Made by a program: the position numbers and the translations under genes
Notes under the pieces: generated by a model
What the model saw: the letters and a program-made list of their open reading frames with translations, nothing else
What the model was told of the DNA's origin: nothing
Databases searched by the model: none
From: Exiguobacterium oxidotolerans JCM 12280
GTDB taxonomy: Bacteria > Bacillota > Bacilli > Exiguobacteriales > Exiguobacteriaceae
Length of the DNA: 64,000 nt
NCBI RefSeq assembly: GCF_000702625.1
Contig: NZ_JNIS01000001.1
Coordinates: forward strand, 2,670,001-2,734,000
Direction: 5' to 3'
Shown: piece by piece, positions 1-7,496 of the stretch
Layout: each line of letters starts with the position of its first letter
How positions within the stretch are numbered: position 1 is the stretch's first letter

Positions 1-2
1 TT

Positions 3-215
3 TTCATACGCGCTGACCTCAGTCGTAAGTATGAAAAAAATGTCGCCTCGATACTACTGTCGAAAGAGTCGCTCGCAAAGACGGTAGTCCGAGCGATCGA
101 ACGTCAAAAACGAGAGGTCAATGCACCGTGGTGGATGGAACTTTCAGCGAAAGTTTATGCCGTTTGTCCCCGATTGATTGAAGGGCTCGGTAAATCAGGA
201 TTTGATAAAAAATGA
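3..215 (+). CDS. SDR-family oxidoreductase, C-terminal fragment (5' end outside window)
   Basis: An open frame runs in from the window edge and ends at TGA 213-215, giving about 70 residues. The tail reads like the C-terminus of classical short-chain dehydrogenases: a segment ending in a Ser-Lys-Glu-Ser helix, a Val-Val-Arg-Ala-Ile helix, a basic stretch followed by PWWMELSAKVYAVCPRLIE, and a Lys-rich end. This pattern (a basic 'R-Q-K-R-E' followed by a hydrophobic helix) is typical of the YqjQ/DltE-like SDR branch that acts on lipophilic substrates. The Rossmann and YxxxK motifs lie upstream of the window, so the substrate cannot be stated. It ends 19 bases before the next gene's probable start. 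Confidence 0.6.
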   Translation, partial: FIRADLSRKYEKNVASILLSKESLAKTVVRAIERQKREVNAPWWMELSAKVYAVCPRLIEGLGKSGFDKK

Positions 216-234
216 TAGGGTGGGGATGGAACAG

Positions 235-1431
235 ATGTTAAAGAAAATGATAGGTGTCGCCGCGACCGGGATGTTGCTTGCAGGATGCGGAGCTACTTCC
301 GATATGCCGGAAAAAAAGGATGTTCTCGGATCTTCTTATAAGATGATTGAACAAGAAGCACAAAAAACGACGGTCCGGATGTACATGTGGGGTGGAGATG
401 ACGGCATCAATGCCTACATCGACGAGTATGTCGCACCCAAGTTGAAAAAAGAGCATCAAATCACTTTGAAGCGTGTGCCGATTGAAACAGCGGATATCAT
501 TCAGAAATTACGTGCCGAAAAAACAGCCGGTAAGGACACAGGCGTGATTGATGTTGTCTGGATCAACGGCGATAATTTCCGAAATGCGAAAAAAGATGGG
601 CTGTTATATGGTGATATTGCGAGCGTCTTACCGAACATCAAACAAGTCGACGCCGCGGCGCAAGCTTCAGATAGTGGGACGAAGACGGAAGGGCTCGAAG
701 CCGCCTGGGGAAAAGTCCAGTTCGCGTTCCATTATGATCAAGCCAGTGTTGCCAAACCACCGATGGACTTAAGTGAATTAAAAGACTGGGTCAAAGCAAA
801 TCCAGGAAAATTCACTTATCCGGAAGTAACGGATTTCACAGGAAATGCGTTTGTGCGTCATGTCATGTATGGTGTCGAATCAAATGAAACGTTGAAGGAC
901 CCGAAAAGCGATTTTAAAAAGACATGGGACTATTTAAATGATTTAAAACCGTACCTTTGGAAAGAAGGGAAAACCTATCCGAAGACACTCGCACAGCTCG
1001 ATCAGCTGTATGCGAAGGGGGATGTCGCGTTCACGATGGGCTTCAATGAACGCCGGGCCGAACAGGAAGTCGCGTCCGGGACCTTCCCGAAAGAAACACG
1101 TCCACTCATCTTAGAAGAAGGTTCGATTGCGTCGACCCACTTCTTATCGGTTCCGTTTAACGCACCAAATCCAAAAGGGGCGCTCGTTGCGATCAACGAA
1201 TTGTTATCAGCAGATGCGCAGTTGAAGAAATATGACGCGACCTACTGGGGAGATGGGACAAGTCTTGATTTAAGTACGTTGACGTCAGAAGAACAACAAG
1301 CGTTTAAGGATGTCCCGGCAGCAAAATCGACACCGACACCGGATGCCTTTGAAGGAAAAGTCCGAGCGGAGCTCGATCCGGAGTTCTTCGAGGTCATTCG
1401 AAAGGATTGGCCGGAACGTGTGGCGCGGTAA
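235..1431 (+). CDS. ABC transporter substrate-binding lipoprotein, YnjB-like
   Basis: Extracellular solute-binding protein anchored to the membrane by lipid. The N-terminus is a lipoprotein signal with lipobox LLAGC (Cys18 counting from ATG 235). ATG 235 is preferred because the purine-rich AGGGTGGGG at 216-224 is about 10 bases upstream; ATG 226 is the alternative. The ~398-residue length and sequences such as TVRMYMWGGDDGINAYIDEY and the C-terminal FFEVIRKDWPERV fit the family of E. coli YnjB, whose substrate is unknown. First gene of a six-gene operon: the permease gene begins inside its last codons. The family resembles iron/thiamine/spermidine-type binding proteins in fold, but the ligand cannot be read from sequence. 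Confidence 0.85.
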   Translation: MLKKMIGVAATGMLLAGCGATSDMPEKKDVLGSSYKMIEQEAQKTTVRMYMWGGDDGINAYIDEYVAPKLKKEHQITLKRVPIETADIIQKLRAEKTAGKDTGVIDVVWINGDNFRNAKKDGLLYGDIASVLPNIKQVDAAAQASDSGTKTEGLEAAWGKVQFAFHYDQASVAKPPMDLSELKDWVKANPGKFTYPEVTDFTGNAFVRHVMYGVESNETLKDPKSDFKKTWDYLNDLKPYLWKEGKTYPKTLAQLDQLYAKGDVAFTMGFNERRAEQEVASGTFPKETRPLILEEGSIASTHFLSVPFNAPNPKGALVAINELLSADAQLKKYDATYWGDGTSLDLSTLTSEEQQAFKDVPAAKSTPTPDAFEGKVRAELDPEFFEVIRKDWPERVAR

Positions 1432-2182
1432 TCCTTACCCCGCCGTCTTCTTGATTGCTGGTATGGTTCTTTATGGACTGTTCATCAGTGTATCGATGAC
1501 GACAGTCGCCGATTATCGTGCATTGTTAAGCGATACCGTGTTTCTTGAAAGCATTGCGTTAAGTCTGTACGTCGCACTGAGTAGCACGTTACTTTCGTTA
1601 GGGGTCGGTGTCGGATTAGCTCAATTTTTCTCAAGGCGAGGGGGGATAGCGGAACAAATCCTTGCACTTCCGCTGTTCATCCCGCATCTGGGTGCAGCAT
1701 ATCTCGCGATTCTCTACTTCAGTAATGTACCGATGATTGGTCCGCATGAGACGAATCATTTTAGTATCATCTTGACTTACGTGTATAAGGAAACACCGTT
1801 CATCTTTTTTTATCTCATCCCTGTTTTTCGACGGCTTGATCACCGGTATGAGGAATTGGGGCAACTGCTTGGATTATCTAGGATTCACCGATTTTGGCAT
1901 GGAAAAGGTGTTTTTATTTTGTTTCCGGCACTTGAAGCAAGCTTCATTGTTTTTGCATTTGTTCTATTTGCCTACGAAGTGCCGGCATTGCTTGGTGTGA
2001 CGTATCCGAAAATGATTGGTGTATATGTATTTGATTTATATACGCAAGGAGACCTGTCGCAACAACCAACGGCTTTTGCCATCAGTGTCGTCTTGACGAC
2101 GTTGCTCTTCATGATGTTAGCCGTCTTCACGTGGTGGATTCGACCGATCACAGAGCGAATCAGTAAGGGGCGGATTGAATGA
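1418..2182 (+). CDS. ABC transporter permease, YnjC N-terminal-half-like
   Basis: Integral membrane permease of about 254 residues with roughly six hydrophobic segments and the cytoplasmic coupling loop around RRLDHRYEELGQLLGLSRI, which has the EAA-loop pattern (E-L-x-x-x-G-x-S/x-x-x-x-F). GTG 1418 is chosen because AAAGGA at 1401-1406 lies 11 bases upstream and residues before it are hydrophilic and overlap the binding protein gene. It therefore overlaps the upstream gene by 14 bases. In E. coli the YnjC permease is one ~510-residue chain with two such halves; here the halves are separate genes (this one and 2179-2913). Confidence 0.85.
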   Translation: MWRGNPYPAVFLIAGMVLYGLFISVSMTTVADYRALLSDTVFLESIALSLYVALSSTLLSLGVGVGLAQFFSRRGGIAEQILALPLFIPHLGAAYLAILYFSNVPMIGPHETNHFSIILTYVYKETPFIFFYLIPVFRRLDHRYEELGQLLGLSRIHRFWHGKGVFILFPALEASFIVFAFVLFAYEVPALLGVTYPKMIGVYVFDLYTQGDLSQQPTAFAISVVLTTLLFMMLAVFTWWIRPITERISKGRIE

Positions 2183-2913
2183 AGCAACGAATCGTTACGC
2201 TATTGATTGCTTGTCTCGTCGTTGCACCGCTGCTCGGAATCATTCCGAAATCATTTTCTCTAAACCCACGAATCGTCGAGACGTTGACGACTACGCTCTT
2301 CATGATTGCAGCAGTGACGTTTTTGAACCACGTAATTGGTTATGCAGCGGGGAAAGCCATTGCCTTTCAGACGGGACGAATTATTCAACTGGCTGAGTTG
2401 TTGATTAGTCTGCCACTGTTTTTACCTGTATTATTGCTCTCATTTGGTCTTTATTTGACGTGGATCCGTTTAGGTTTGGCTGATCAATTCCTTGGCGTGT
2501 TACTCGTCCTTTTGTTACCGACACTTCCGTACACGGTCCGCCTTTATACGAACGGATTTCAGGCGCTCGGTGAACAACTACTCGAACAGACGGTCCTCGT
2601 TGAGGCGAACCGCTTGAAACGATTTTTCTTTTTAGTCGGACCGTTGCTTCGTCCGACATTACAATCGGTGACATTGCTCGTCACCGTCATCACACTTAGT
2701 CAGTATGCACTCGTCGTGCTGATCGGCGGTGGCGTCGTTCGGATGCTCGCACTTGAAGTCTTCCCCCTTTACTCTGGGAATGCGGTTGATGCGGCTAAAG
2801 AAGCGACGATTTGGTTGATTGGGTTACCATTTTTGATTTATCTAGGGCAAATGTTGTTCTTTACCTTATGGATAGAAGGGGTTCGGAGGTTATTAGATGG
2901 ACGTAAAAATTAA
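2179..2913 (+). CDS. ABC transporter permease, YnjC C-terminal-half-like
   Basis: Second permease subunit, 244 residues, start ATG in an ATGA overlap with the previous stop, implying translational coupling. About six membrane segments; an EAA-like loop is visible around the stretch LLEQTVLVEANRLKRFFFLVGP. It would form the heterodimeric membrane pore with the preceding permease, powered by the ATPase encoded immediately downstream. Substrate unknown. The end overlaps the ATPase gene by 17 bases. Confidence 0.85.
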   Translation: MKQRIVTLLIACLVVAPLLGIIPKSFSLNPRIVETLTTTLFMIAAVTFLNHVIGYAAGKAIAFQTGRIIQLAELLISLPLFLPVLLLSFGLYLTWIRLGLADQFLGVLLVLLLPTLPYTVRLYTNGFQALGEQLLEQTVLVEANRLKRFFFLVGPLLRPTLQSVTLLVTVITLSQYALVVLIGGGVVRMLALEVFPLYSGNAVDAAKEATIWLIGLPFLIYLGQMLFFTLWIEGVRRLLDGRKN

Positions 2914-3784
2914 TAAAGTGATGAAGCGTTTCGGTAAAACGACCGTTTTGCAAGACATCAATCTAACCATCGCCTCGGGACAATGCGTTGCGCTTGTCGG
3001 ACCGAGTGGAAGCGGGAAGACGACGTTACTGCGCTTGATTGCCGGATTAGAAAAGGTCTCAGGTGGAACGATTCACTTCGGAGAGCGTGACGTTACAAAA
3101 ACAGTCCCGAGTAAACGCGGAGTGACGATGCTGTTTCAACGACCGCTACTGTTTCCCCATCTCACGATCGGGCAGAATATCCGCCTTGGCATGCGAGGGG
3201 ACGCCCGACAAGTCTCTGAGTGGCTCGACCGCGTTGGGTTACCGGGACGTGAAGCGGACTTTGTCCATCAACTGTCGGGAGGCGAGCAACAACGTGCGAG
3301 CTTAGCACGTGCCCTTGCGAGTCAACCGAACTTTTTATTATTAGACGAACCGTTTTCGAGCCTCGATTTGCCGCGGAGGCGTGAATTACGGACGTTGATT
3401 CGTCGCCTGACGGAGCAACAAGGTGTGACGACGTTGCTTGTCACACATGATCGCGAAGAAGCGATGGCAATGGCGGACTATGTGTATGTCATGCAGGCAG
3501 GACGCATCATCGAGCAAGGGCGACCTGTTGCTTTAAGCGAGACAAGTCCGTTTTTTGGAGATGGTCTTGCCTTAGACGGGACATGGTATCCGCTGTCTGC
3601 GATCGAGTTGGTCTTAAGACCGACGAATCAAACGAATGAACGTGTTACGATTACGAAAGAATTAATCCAATATGGCGTTCGGTTCTATGAAGTCGAACGG
3701 GCAACCGGCGAGCGACTCGTCATTCAGACAAGAGGGGCGTTCGACGAAGCGACGACGGTTTATGTCGTCAGAAAGGAGGACTAA
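2897..3784 (+). CDS. ABC transporter ATP-binding protein, YnjD-like
   Basis: Cytoplasmic ATPase of 295 residues. Walker A GPSGSGKTT at residues 35-43, Q-loop in MLFQRPLLFPHLT, signature LSGGEQQRASLARAL, Walker B LLLDEPFSSLD and switch His in VTHDREEA are all intact. It has a C-terminal extension of about 75 residues after the nucleotide-binding fold, longer than E. coli YnjD (217 residues) and perhaps TOBE-like. GGAGG at 2885-2889 precedes ATG 2897. It lies in the operon between the permeases and the CDP-alcohol phosphatidyltransferase gene, which starts one base after its stop. Confidence 0.9.
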   Translation: MDVKINKVMKRFGKTTVLQDINLTIASGQCVALVGPSGSGKTTLLRLIAGLEKVSGGTIHFGERDVTKTVPSKRGVTMLFQRPLLFPHLTIGQNIRLGMRGDARQVSEWLDRVGLPGREADFVHQLSGGEQQRASLARALASQPNFLLLDEPFSSLDLPRRRELRTLIRRLTEQQGVTTLLVTHDREEAMAMADYVYVMQAGRIIEQGRPVALSETSPFFGDGLALDGTWYPLSAIELVLRPTNQTNERVTITKELIQYGVRFYEVERATGERLVIQTRGAFDEATTVYVVRKED

Positions 3785-3785
3785 T

Positions 3786-4367
3786 ATGTTAGATACACGA
3801 GCACGAAAGATGGTCCAACCTGTGTTCGACCAAGCAGCGACCGGTTTAAAAAAGCTTGGTCTGTCGGCGAATCAAGTGACCATCATTTCCGGCATCATCG
3901 GAGGAGCGACAGGATTCTTCGTCTACAATGATATGATGGGAATTGCGATTCTCTTATTGTGGATTTCTGGAATGCTTGATGTCGTCGATGGGACGATGGC
4001 ACGTCGCGAAAAACCGACAGCGATTGGAACGATTCTTGATCTTGTACTAGATCGAATCGTCGAGTTGTCCGTGCTAATCGGGATTGCGCTTCGTTTTCCG
4101 GAAACACAAATCGTCATGCTCTTTTTAATTGCGTCCTTTGTCATCGGCATGACGATGTTCCTTGCGATTGGAGCAGTCAGTGAAAATTATGGCATCAAGT
4201 CCTTCCAATACCAGCCGGGTCTCGTTGAACGGACAGAGGGATTCTTGTTTTTAACGGCAATGCTGTTATTCCCAAGTGCTATCATCTGGATTGCAATCGT
4301 CTTCTTGATTGCAGAACTGTATACGGTAGGCGAGCGCTTCTATCAAGCCTCTAAGGTGCTGGGATGA
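3786..4367 (+). CDS. CDP-alcohol phosphatidyltransferase family protein, YnjF-like
   Basis: Membrane enzyme of 193 residues that should transfer a phosphatidyl (or similar) group from a CDP-alcohol to an acceptor alcohol. The family motif is complete: DVVDGTMAR followed by GTILDLVLD (DxxDG, AR, GxxxDxxxD), with several hydrophobic segments. ATG 3786 follows AGGAGG at 3775-3780. It is distinct from the PgsA encoded at 31329-31907. Position directly after an ABC ATPase gene matches E. coli ynjD-(ynjE)-ynjF, so the link with this transporter is conserved across phyla. Acceptor unknown; E. coli YnjF has no firmly assigned substrate as far as I know. Confidence 0.85.
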   Translation: MLDTRARKMVQPVFDQAATGLKKLGLSANQVTIISGIIGGATGFFVYNDMMGIAILLLWISGMLDVVDGTMARREKPTAIGTILDLVLDRIVELSVLIGIALRFPETQIVMLFLIASFVIGMTMFLAIGAVSENYGIKSFQYQPGLVERTEGFLFLTAMLLFPSAIIWIAIVFLIAELYTVGERFYQASKVLG

Positions 4368-4948
4368 GTGAACAGGAGTTAATCATGGTCACGGATCAGG
4401 CCGGGCATCCATTATTCACGGCGTCACGAGACCGGGTACACGCTGAAGGGTTATGGCATGAGACGTTCCACTGCTTCGTCGTGAATCGAGAGCAACGAAT
4501 CGTTCTCCTTCAAGAACGGGCGACTGAAAAAAAGGATTTTCCAAATTGTCTCGACATTACAGCGGCAGGACATTTACTTGCCGGTGAAACCGTTGCTGAT
4601 GGTGTTCGTGAACTCGAAGAAGAGCTCGGACTCGTCCGGACGATGGATCAGTTGGAGCACGTTGGTATTTTTCTAGAAGAATTGACGTTGCCGGGATTCG
4701 TTGATCGTGAGCGGACTCAGGTCTTTTTGACGGAATCGAACCAAGCCATTTCTGACTATCATTTACAAGCTACTGAAGTCAAACGGCTGGTCGCTTTTTC
4801 ATTCGACGCATTTGCTACGTTAGGTGACGAAACGACAACGGAAGTCGTCAGCATCGAGGGTGAACGTTTCGGGCGGAACCGCTTCGTCCCGCACCCGCCG
4901 GAGTACTGGGCGATGGTCGAACGAAGCATTGGACAATCTAGCATGTGA
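4364..4948 (+). CDS. Nudix hydrolase, IDI/YfcD-like
   Basis: 194-residue Nudix protein. The Nudix box GHLLAGETVADGVRELEEEL, continuing G-L, has the G-x5-E-x7-REUxEExGU pattern. The preceding context, with the WHETFHCFVVN and ITAAGHLLAG segments, is that of the isopentenyl-diphosphate-isomerase-like/YfcD branch of Nudix enzymes, which hydrolyse nucleotide or isoprenoid-type diphosphates. ATGA overlap with the phosphatidyltransferase gene. Last gene of the operon; a strong terminator follows at 4956. In E. coli a Nudix gene (nudG) also follows ynjF, though of a different branch. A role in clearing a CDP- or diphosphate by-product is inference only. Confidence 0.8.
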   Translation: MSEQELIMVTDQAGHPLFTASRDRVHAEGLWHETFHCFVVNREQRIVLLQERATEKKDFPNCLDITAAGHLLAGETVADGVRELEEELGLVRTMDQLEHVGIFLEELTLPGFVDRERTQVFLTESNQAISDYHLQATEVKRLVAFSFDAFATLGDETTTEVVSIEGERFGRNRFVPHPPEYWAMVERSIGQSSM

Positions 4949-4955
4949 CAGGAGG

Positions 4956-4990
4956 AACTGTAGATGAAACAGCGATCTACAGTTTTTTTC
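4956..4990 (+). terminator. Rho-independent terminator of the ynj-like operon
   Basis: Perfect 10-bp stem AACTGTAGAT/ATCTACAGTT with a 9-base loop, followed by seven Ts. It begins 7 bases after the Nudix stop. Confidence 0.9.
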
Positions 4991-5076
4991 TTGCCTAAAA
5001 AAGTACAAAGTGGCGTAATGCTATGTAATTTGAGATAATTAACAATATATATTATTGATGAAAGAAGGTGCAGCCA

Positions 5077-5613
5077 GTGGGATTACGATTCGCACTGCTC
5101 GGACTGCTAACCCAGGGAGAAGCGACAGGCTATGATTTAAGTACGACGTTCAAAAAACAGATGACGCATTTTTGGACAGCACACCATACGCAAATTTATC
5201 GAGAATTATTAAAAATGGAAGAAGCATCACTCGTGACGAGTGTCCATATCGTCCAGGACGATCTTCCAGATAAAAAAGTCTATTCGATTACAGATAAAGG
5301 TCAAACAGAGCTCGTCGCCTGGCTACGGGCACCGAGTGAATTTAAGCCGAAAATGAAAGATGAGAACTTAATGCGCGTGTCGTTGTTACACCTCTTGCCG
5401 CTCGAGGAAGCGGTCGCTTACCTTGAAGAATCAAAACGACATCATCAATTTGCGGTCGACATGATGCAAGTGTGGCGAAAAGATCATTTAGAGAACGGGG
5501 CAACGCTCGGGGAGACACTGACGAGTGAGTACGGTCTACGGATGATGCTGAATTACCTCGATTGGTGTGACTGGGCAGTCGAAGAAATCAAAAGAAGTCA
5601 AACGAGTGTTTGA
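5077..5613 (+). CDS. PadR-family transcriptional regulator
   Basis: Cytoplasmic regulator of about 178 residues. The N-terminal winged helix is typical of PadR: RFALLGLLTQGEATGYDLS, then a FWTAHHTQIYRELLKME recognition region and the wing with Lys-Lys-Val-Tyr-Ser-Ile-Thr-Asp-Lys-Gly. The C-terminal half is the helical vir_act_alpha_C-type dimerisation part seen in ~180-residue PadR proteins. GTG 5077 is chosen because AGAAGGTG at 5063-5070 gives normal spacing; GTG 5068 would overlap that site. The AT-rich leader holds a 10-bp palindrome AATATATATT at 5043-5052 that could be part of an operator. The downstream gene at 5640 is probably co-transcribed. Confidence 0.85.
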   Translation: MGLRFALLGLLTQGEATGYDLSTTFKKQMTHFWTAHHTQIYRELLKMEEASLVTSVHIVQDDLPDKKVYSITDKGQTELVAWLRAPSEFKPKMKDENLMRVSLLHLLPLEEAVAYLEESKRHHQFAVDMMQVWRKDHLENGATLGETLTSEYGLRMMLNYLDWCDWAVEEIKRSQTSV

Positions 5614-5639
5614 TTGTGATGGGATAGGGAGTAGAGAAC

Positions 5640-6278
5640 GTGAGTGTATTTAAAGATTATCAAGACTGGTTGGACGAGGAGACGGATGACATCATTGAAC
5701 GGCATGCAACTTATGCCGCCGCTGAATTGAAATTAGGTGGAGAAGTCGGAGACTACTATGTTGATGCGGGGCTGATCAATCAATTCGTCATGCGACATGT
5801 CTCGTGGTTGTCGATCAGTGAAATCGAAGACATTCTGACAGAGTCTGAAAACAGCGACCGGATAGAATTGCTCGAACCAACAGATCACGAAGAAGAGATG
5901 CAACGTCAGCAAGCAGAACACGTGTTACGAATGGATGTAAAAGAAATGTTGGCTTTAAAAACACGTCCATTCATCGAGCGACGTGTACAAGCGCTCACGC
6001 AAGAAATTCGTCCGCTTCAAGACCGTCAGGCAGAAGCGCAGGCGGCATTCGATAAAATCGAACGGACGATTGAGACAGGACCAGCACCCAAAATCATTCC
6101 GAAACGTTGGTATCGACGGGAACGTGTGGTTGAACAGTCGTTTACCGATGAAGAGCGTACGAACCTTGACGAGCAGCTTGAAGCACGACAGCAGCAGCTC
6201 GTTATTGAAGACCGTACGGTTGCGGCAGCCGAACGTGAAATACTGATGCTGCAGCGGGCGCTTAACGAAAGGGAATGA
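5640..6278 (+). CDS. Unrecognised coiled-coil protein
   Basis: I do not recognise this 212-residue protein. It has no signal peptide or membrane segment. Residues 1-65 look globular and acidic (DYQDWLDEETDDIIERH, then LSISEIEDILTES). Residues from about 85 are strongly charged and helical with heptad-like Leu/Gln/Glu/Arg content, interrupted near residue 145 by a Pro/Lys-rich break (APKIIPKRWYRRE) between two coiled-coil halves. Start is GTG 5640, 27 bases after padR with a modest AGGGAG site. PadR genes often sit beside the gene they regulate, so this is the natural target candidate. Followed by a hairpin at 6293. Confidence 0.65.
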   Translation: MSVFKDYQDWLDEETDDIIERHATYAAAELKLGGEVGDYYVDAGLINQFVMRHVSWLSISEIEDILTESENSDRIELLEPTDHEEEMQRQQAEHVLRMDVKEMLALKTRPFIERRVQALTQEIRPLQDRQAEAQAAFDKIERTIETGPAPKIIPKRWYRRERVVEQSFTDEERTNLDEQLEARQQQLVIEDRTVAAAEREILMLQRALNERE

Positions 6279-6292
6279 CTTGAAGTAAAAAC

Positions 6293-6323
6293 AGCACCTC
6301 CACCTTTGTTCAGTGGAGGTGCT
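6293..6323. terminator. Hairpin terminator, left of repeat copy 1
   Basis: Perfect 11-bp stem AGCACCTCCAC/GTGGAGGTGCT with a 9-base loop. A run of five As on its left (6287-6291) gives a U-tract when read on the minus strand; on the plus strand the following TTTGACTG is a weak U-tract. It is nearly identical to the hairpin at 6723-6755 on the other side of the repeat. Confidence 0.75.
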
Positions 6324-6328
6324 TTGAC

Positions 6329-6714
6329 TGTAAACAAAGTATTATCGGGAGATAAAATCGTCTGTTTTCGTTGCTTTCCTCGGACGCGGCGCAAGCCGTT
6401 ACTCCTTGATCCTAACGGACAACGAGCAGGGTCTTGCCTGCCTCTGAAAGTGCGTTAAAAACGCACTTTTCCCCGTAGGAGTCATCGAAACGTGACGCTT
6501 TTTATAGGAAGACCGTGACGGAAAGCCGGGCATGCAGACGGTTCAGCGCGCAAGTCGTCTTGAATCGCTTTTAAAGCAAAAAGCAATCGGTCGCGACCCT
6601 ATAGCTTCGCTGTAGCGGCGTGACCGATTGCCACTTTGAAGACGATTAGGAAGGAAAGAGAGCGAAAAAGACAGGGAATCAGATGCAAGAGACCTTTCAT
6701 CCAGTTTGTCTACA
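6329..6714. repeat. Structured dispersed intergenic repeat, copy 1
   Basis: About 386 bases without a supported gene. The core (6329-6672) is highly similar, in the same orientation, to 53500-53827. The ends carry a short imperfect terminal inverted repeat: TGTAAACAAAG at 6329-6339 and GTTTGTCTACA at 6704-6714 (9 of 11 when reverse-complemented). Internal inverted repeats include AAAGTGCGTT/AACGCACTTT, GCAGG/CCTGC, GCTTTT/AAAAGC, GCAATCGGTC/GACCGATTGC and an outer TCGTCTT/AAGACGA that encloses the last two, so a multi-stem fold is likely. The middle resembles, from memory, the long GC-rich structured repeats seen between genes in many Bacillaceae ('gctttcc...ggg...cccgtaggagtct'). No transposase. 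Strand of action unknown. Confidence 0.8.
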
Positions 6715-6718
6715 CGTG

Positions 6719-6755
6719 AAAAAAGCACTTCCACTGATGTTCAGTGGAAGTGCTT
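6719..6755 (-). terminator. Terminator of the DJ-1-like gene (minus strand)
   Basis: Perfect 13-bp stem AAGCACTTCCACT/AGTGGAAGTGCTT with a 7-base loop. On the minus strand it is followed by six Us (As at 6719-6724), a standard intrinsic terminator 17 bases past the stop of the gene ending at 6772. Near duplicate of the hairpin at 6293. Confidence 0.9.
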
Positions 6756-6771
6756 AGCATCAACTAAAATT

Positions 6772-7428
6772 TTAGACAGTCGCGAGTTTAGCAACGATCA
6801 ATTTAGCGACTGCTTCACTTGAAGCCGGGTTTTGACCTGTGATGACATTGCCATCGATGACAGCGAATTCTTTACCTGCGTCTGAAGTCAAGAATGTTGC
6901 GCCTTCATTACGTAATGTTGTTTCAAGTAAGAAGGGTACTTTTTCTTCAAGACCTGTTGATTTTTCTTCTTCATCTGTGAAGCCATTGATTTGGCGACCT
7001 TCGACGAATGGTTTACCATCGATCATGACGTGAGCGAAAGCGGCAGGTCCGTGGCAAACAGATGCGACGATTCCGTCTTTTTTGACCATTGCTTCGATTG
7101 CACCAGCAACTTGTGGGTTGTTCGGGAAATCAACGACCGCACCATGTCCACCTGGGAAATAAACAGCGTCGAACGATGAAGGATCGACTGTTGAGAGTGA
7201 AGCTGTATCTTTTAGTGCTTTACGTGCGTCTTGGAACTTCGGTAGAATTTCTTTGACGAGTGATGCTTTATCGATCGGGACGTCGCCACCTTTAACAGAA
7301 ACGACAGTGACGTCATGTCCTGCTTCATTAAATAAGTTGAACGGTGCAGCAAACTCTTCGAACCAAAGTCCTGTTGCGTGTCCGTTCATGTCATCGGCGC
7401 TTGTTGAAACGATTAAAATACGTGCCAT
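6772..7428 (-). CDS. DJ-1/PfpI family protein (Hsp31-like class I amidotransferase fold)
   Basis: 218-residue cytoplasmic protein. The nucleophile elbow ASVCHGPAAF places the reactive Cys at residue 125; an acidic residue in GLWFEE (24/25) and PGGHGAV near 92 complete the DJ-1 fold. Insertions and the LWFEEFAAPFNLF segment place it with Hsp31/yeast Hsp31-like proteins, which act as chaperones, protein/nucleotide deglycases or glyoxalase III on methylglyoxal. ATG 7426-7428 has GAGGAGGAAT upstream on the minus strand; just beyond lies the palindrome-containing GTTAACGTTAC (7448-7458), possibly an operator. Monocistronic: terminator at 6719. A second, shorter DJ-1 protein is at 15866. Confidence 0.85.
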   Translation of the reverse strand: MARILIVSTSADDMNGHATGLWFEEFAAPFNLFNEAGHDVTVVSVKGGDVPIDKASLVKEILPKFQDARKALKDTASLSTVDPSSFDAVYFPGGHGAVVDFPNNPQVAGAIEAMVKKDGIVASVCHGPAAFAHVMIDGKPFVEGRQINGFTDEEEKSTGLEEKVPFLLETTLRNEGATFLTSDAGKEFAVIDGNVITGQNPASSEAVAKLIVAKLATV

Positions 7429-7496
7429 AATAAAATTCCTCCTCTAGTGTTAACGTTACAAATAAGAGGATTCCCCGGCTTGCTAAAACTCAAACC

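Noticed and set aside
4759-5008. Reverse-strand open frames over the Nudix gene end
   Set aside because: They are antisense to a gene with a complete Nudix box and run through its terminator.
7448-7460. cre-like catabolite-control site upstream of the DJ-1 gene
   Set aside because: TGTTAACGTTACA is one base short and mismatched at conserved positions of the cre consensus; kept only as a possible palindromic operator.
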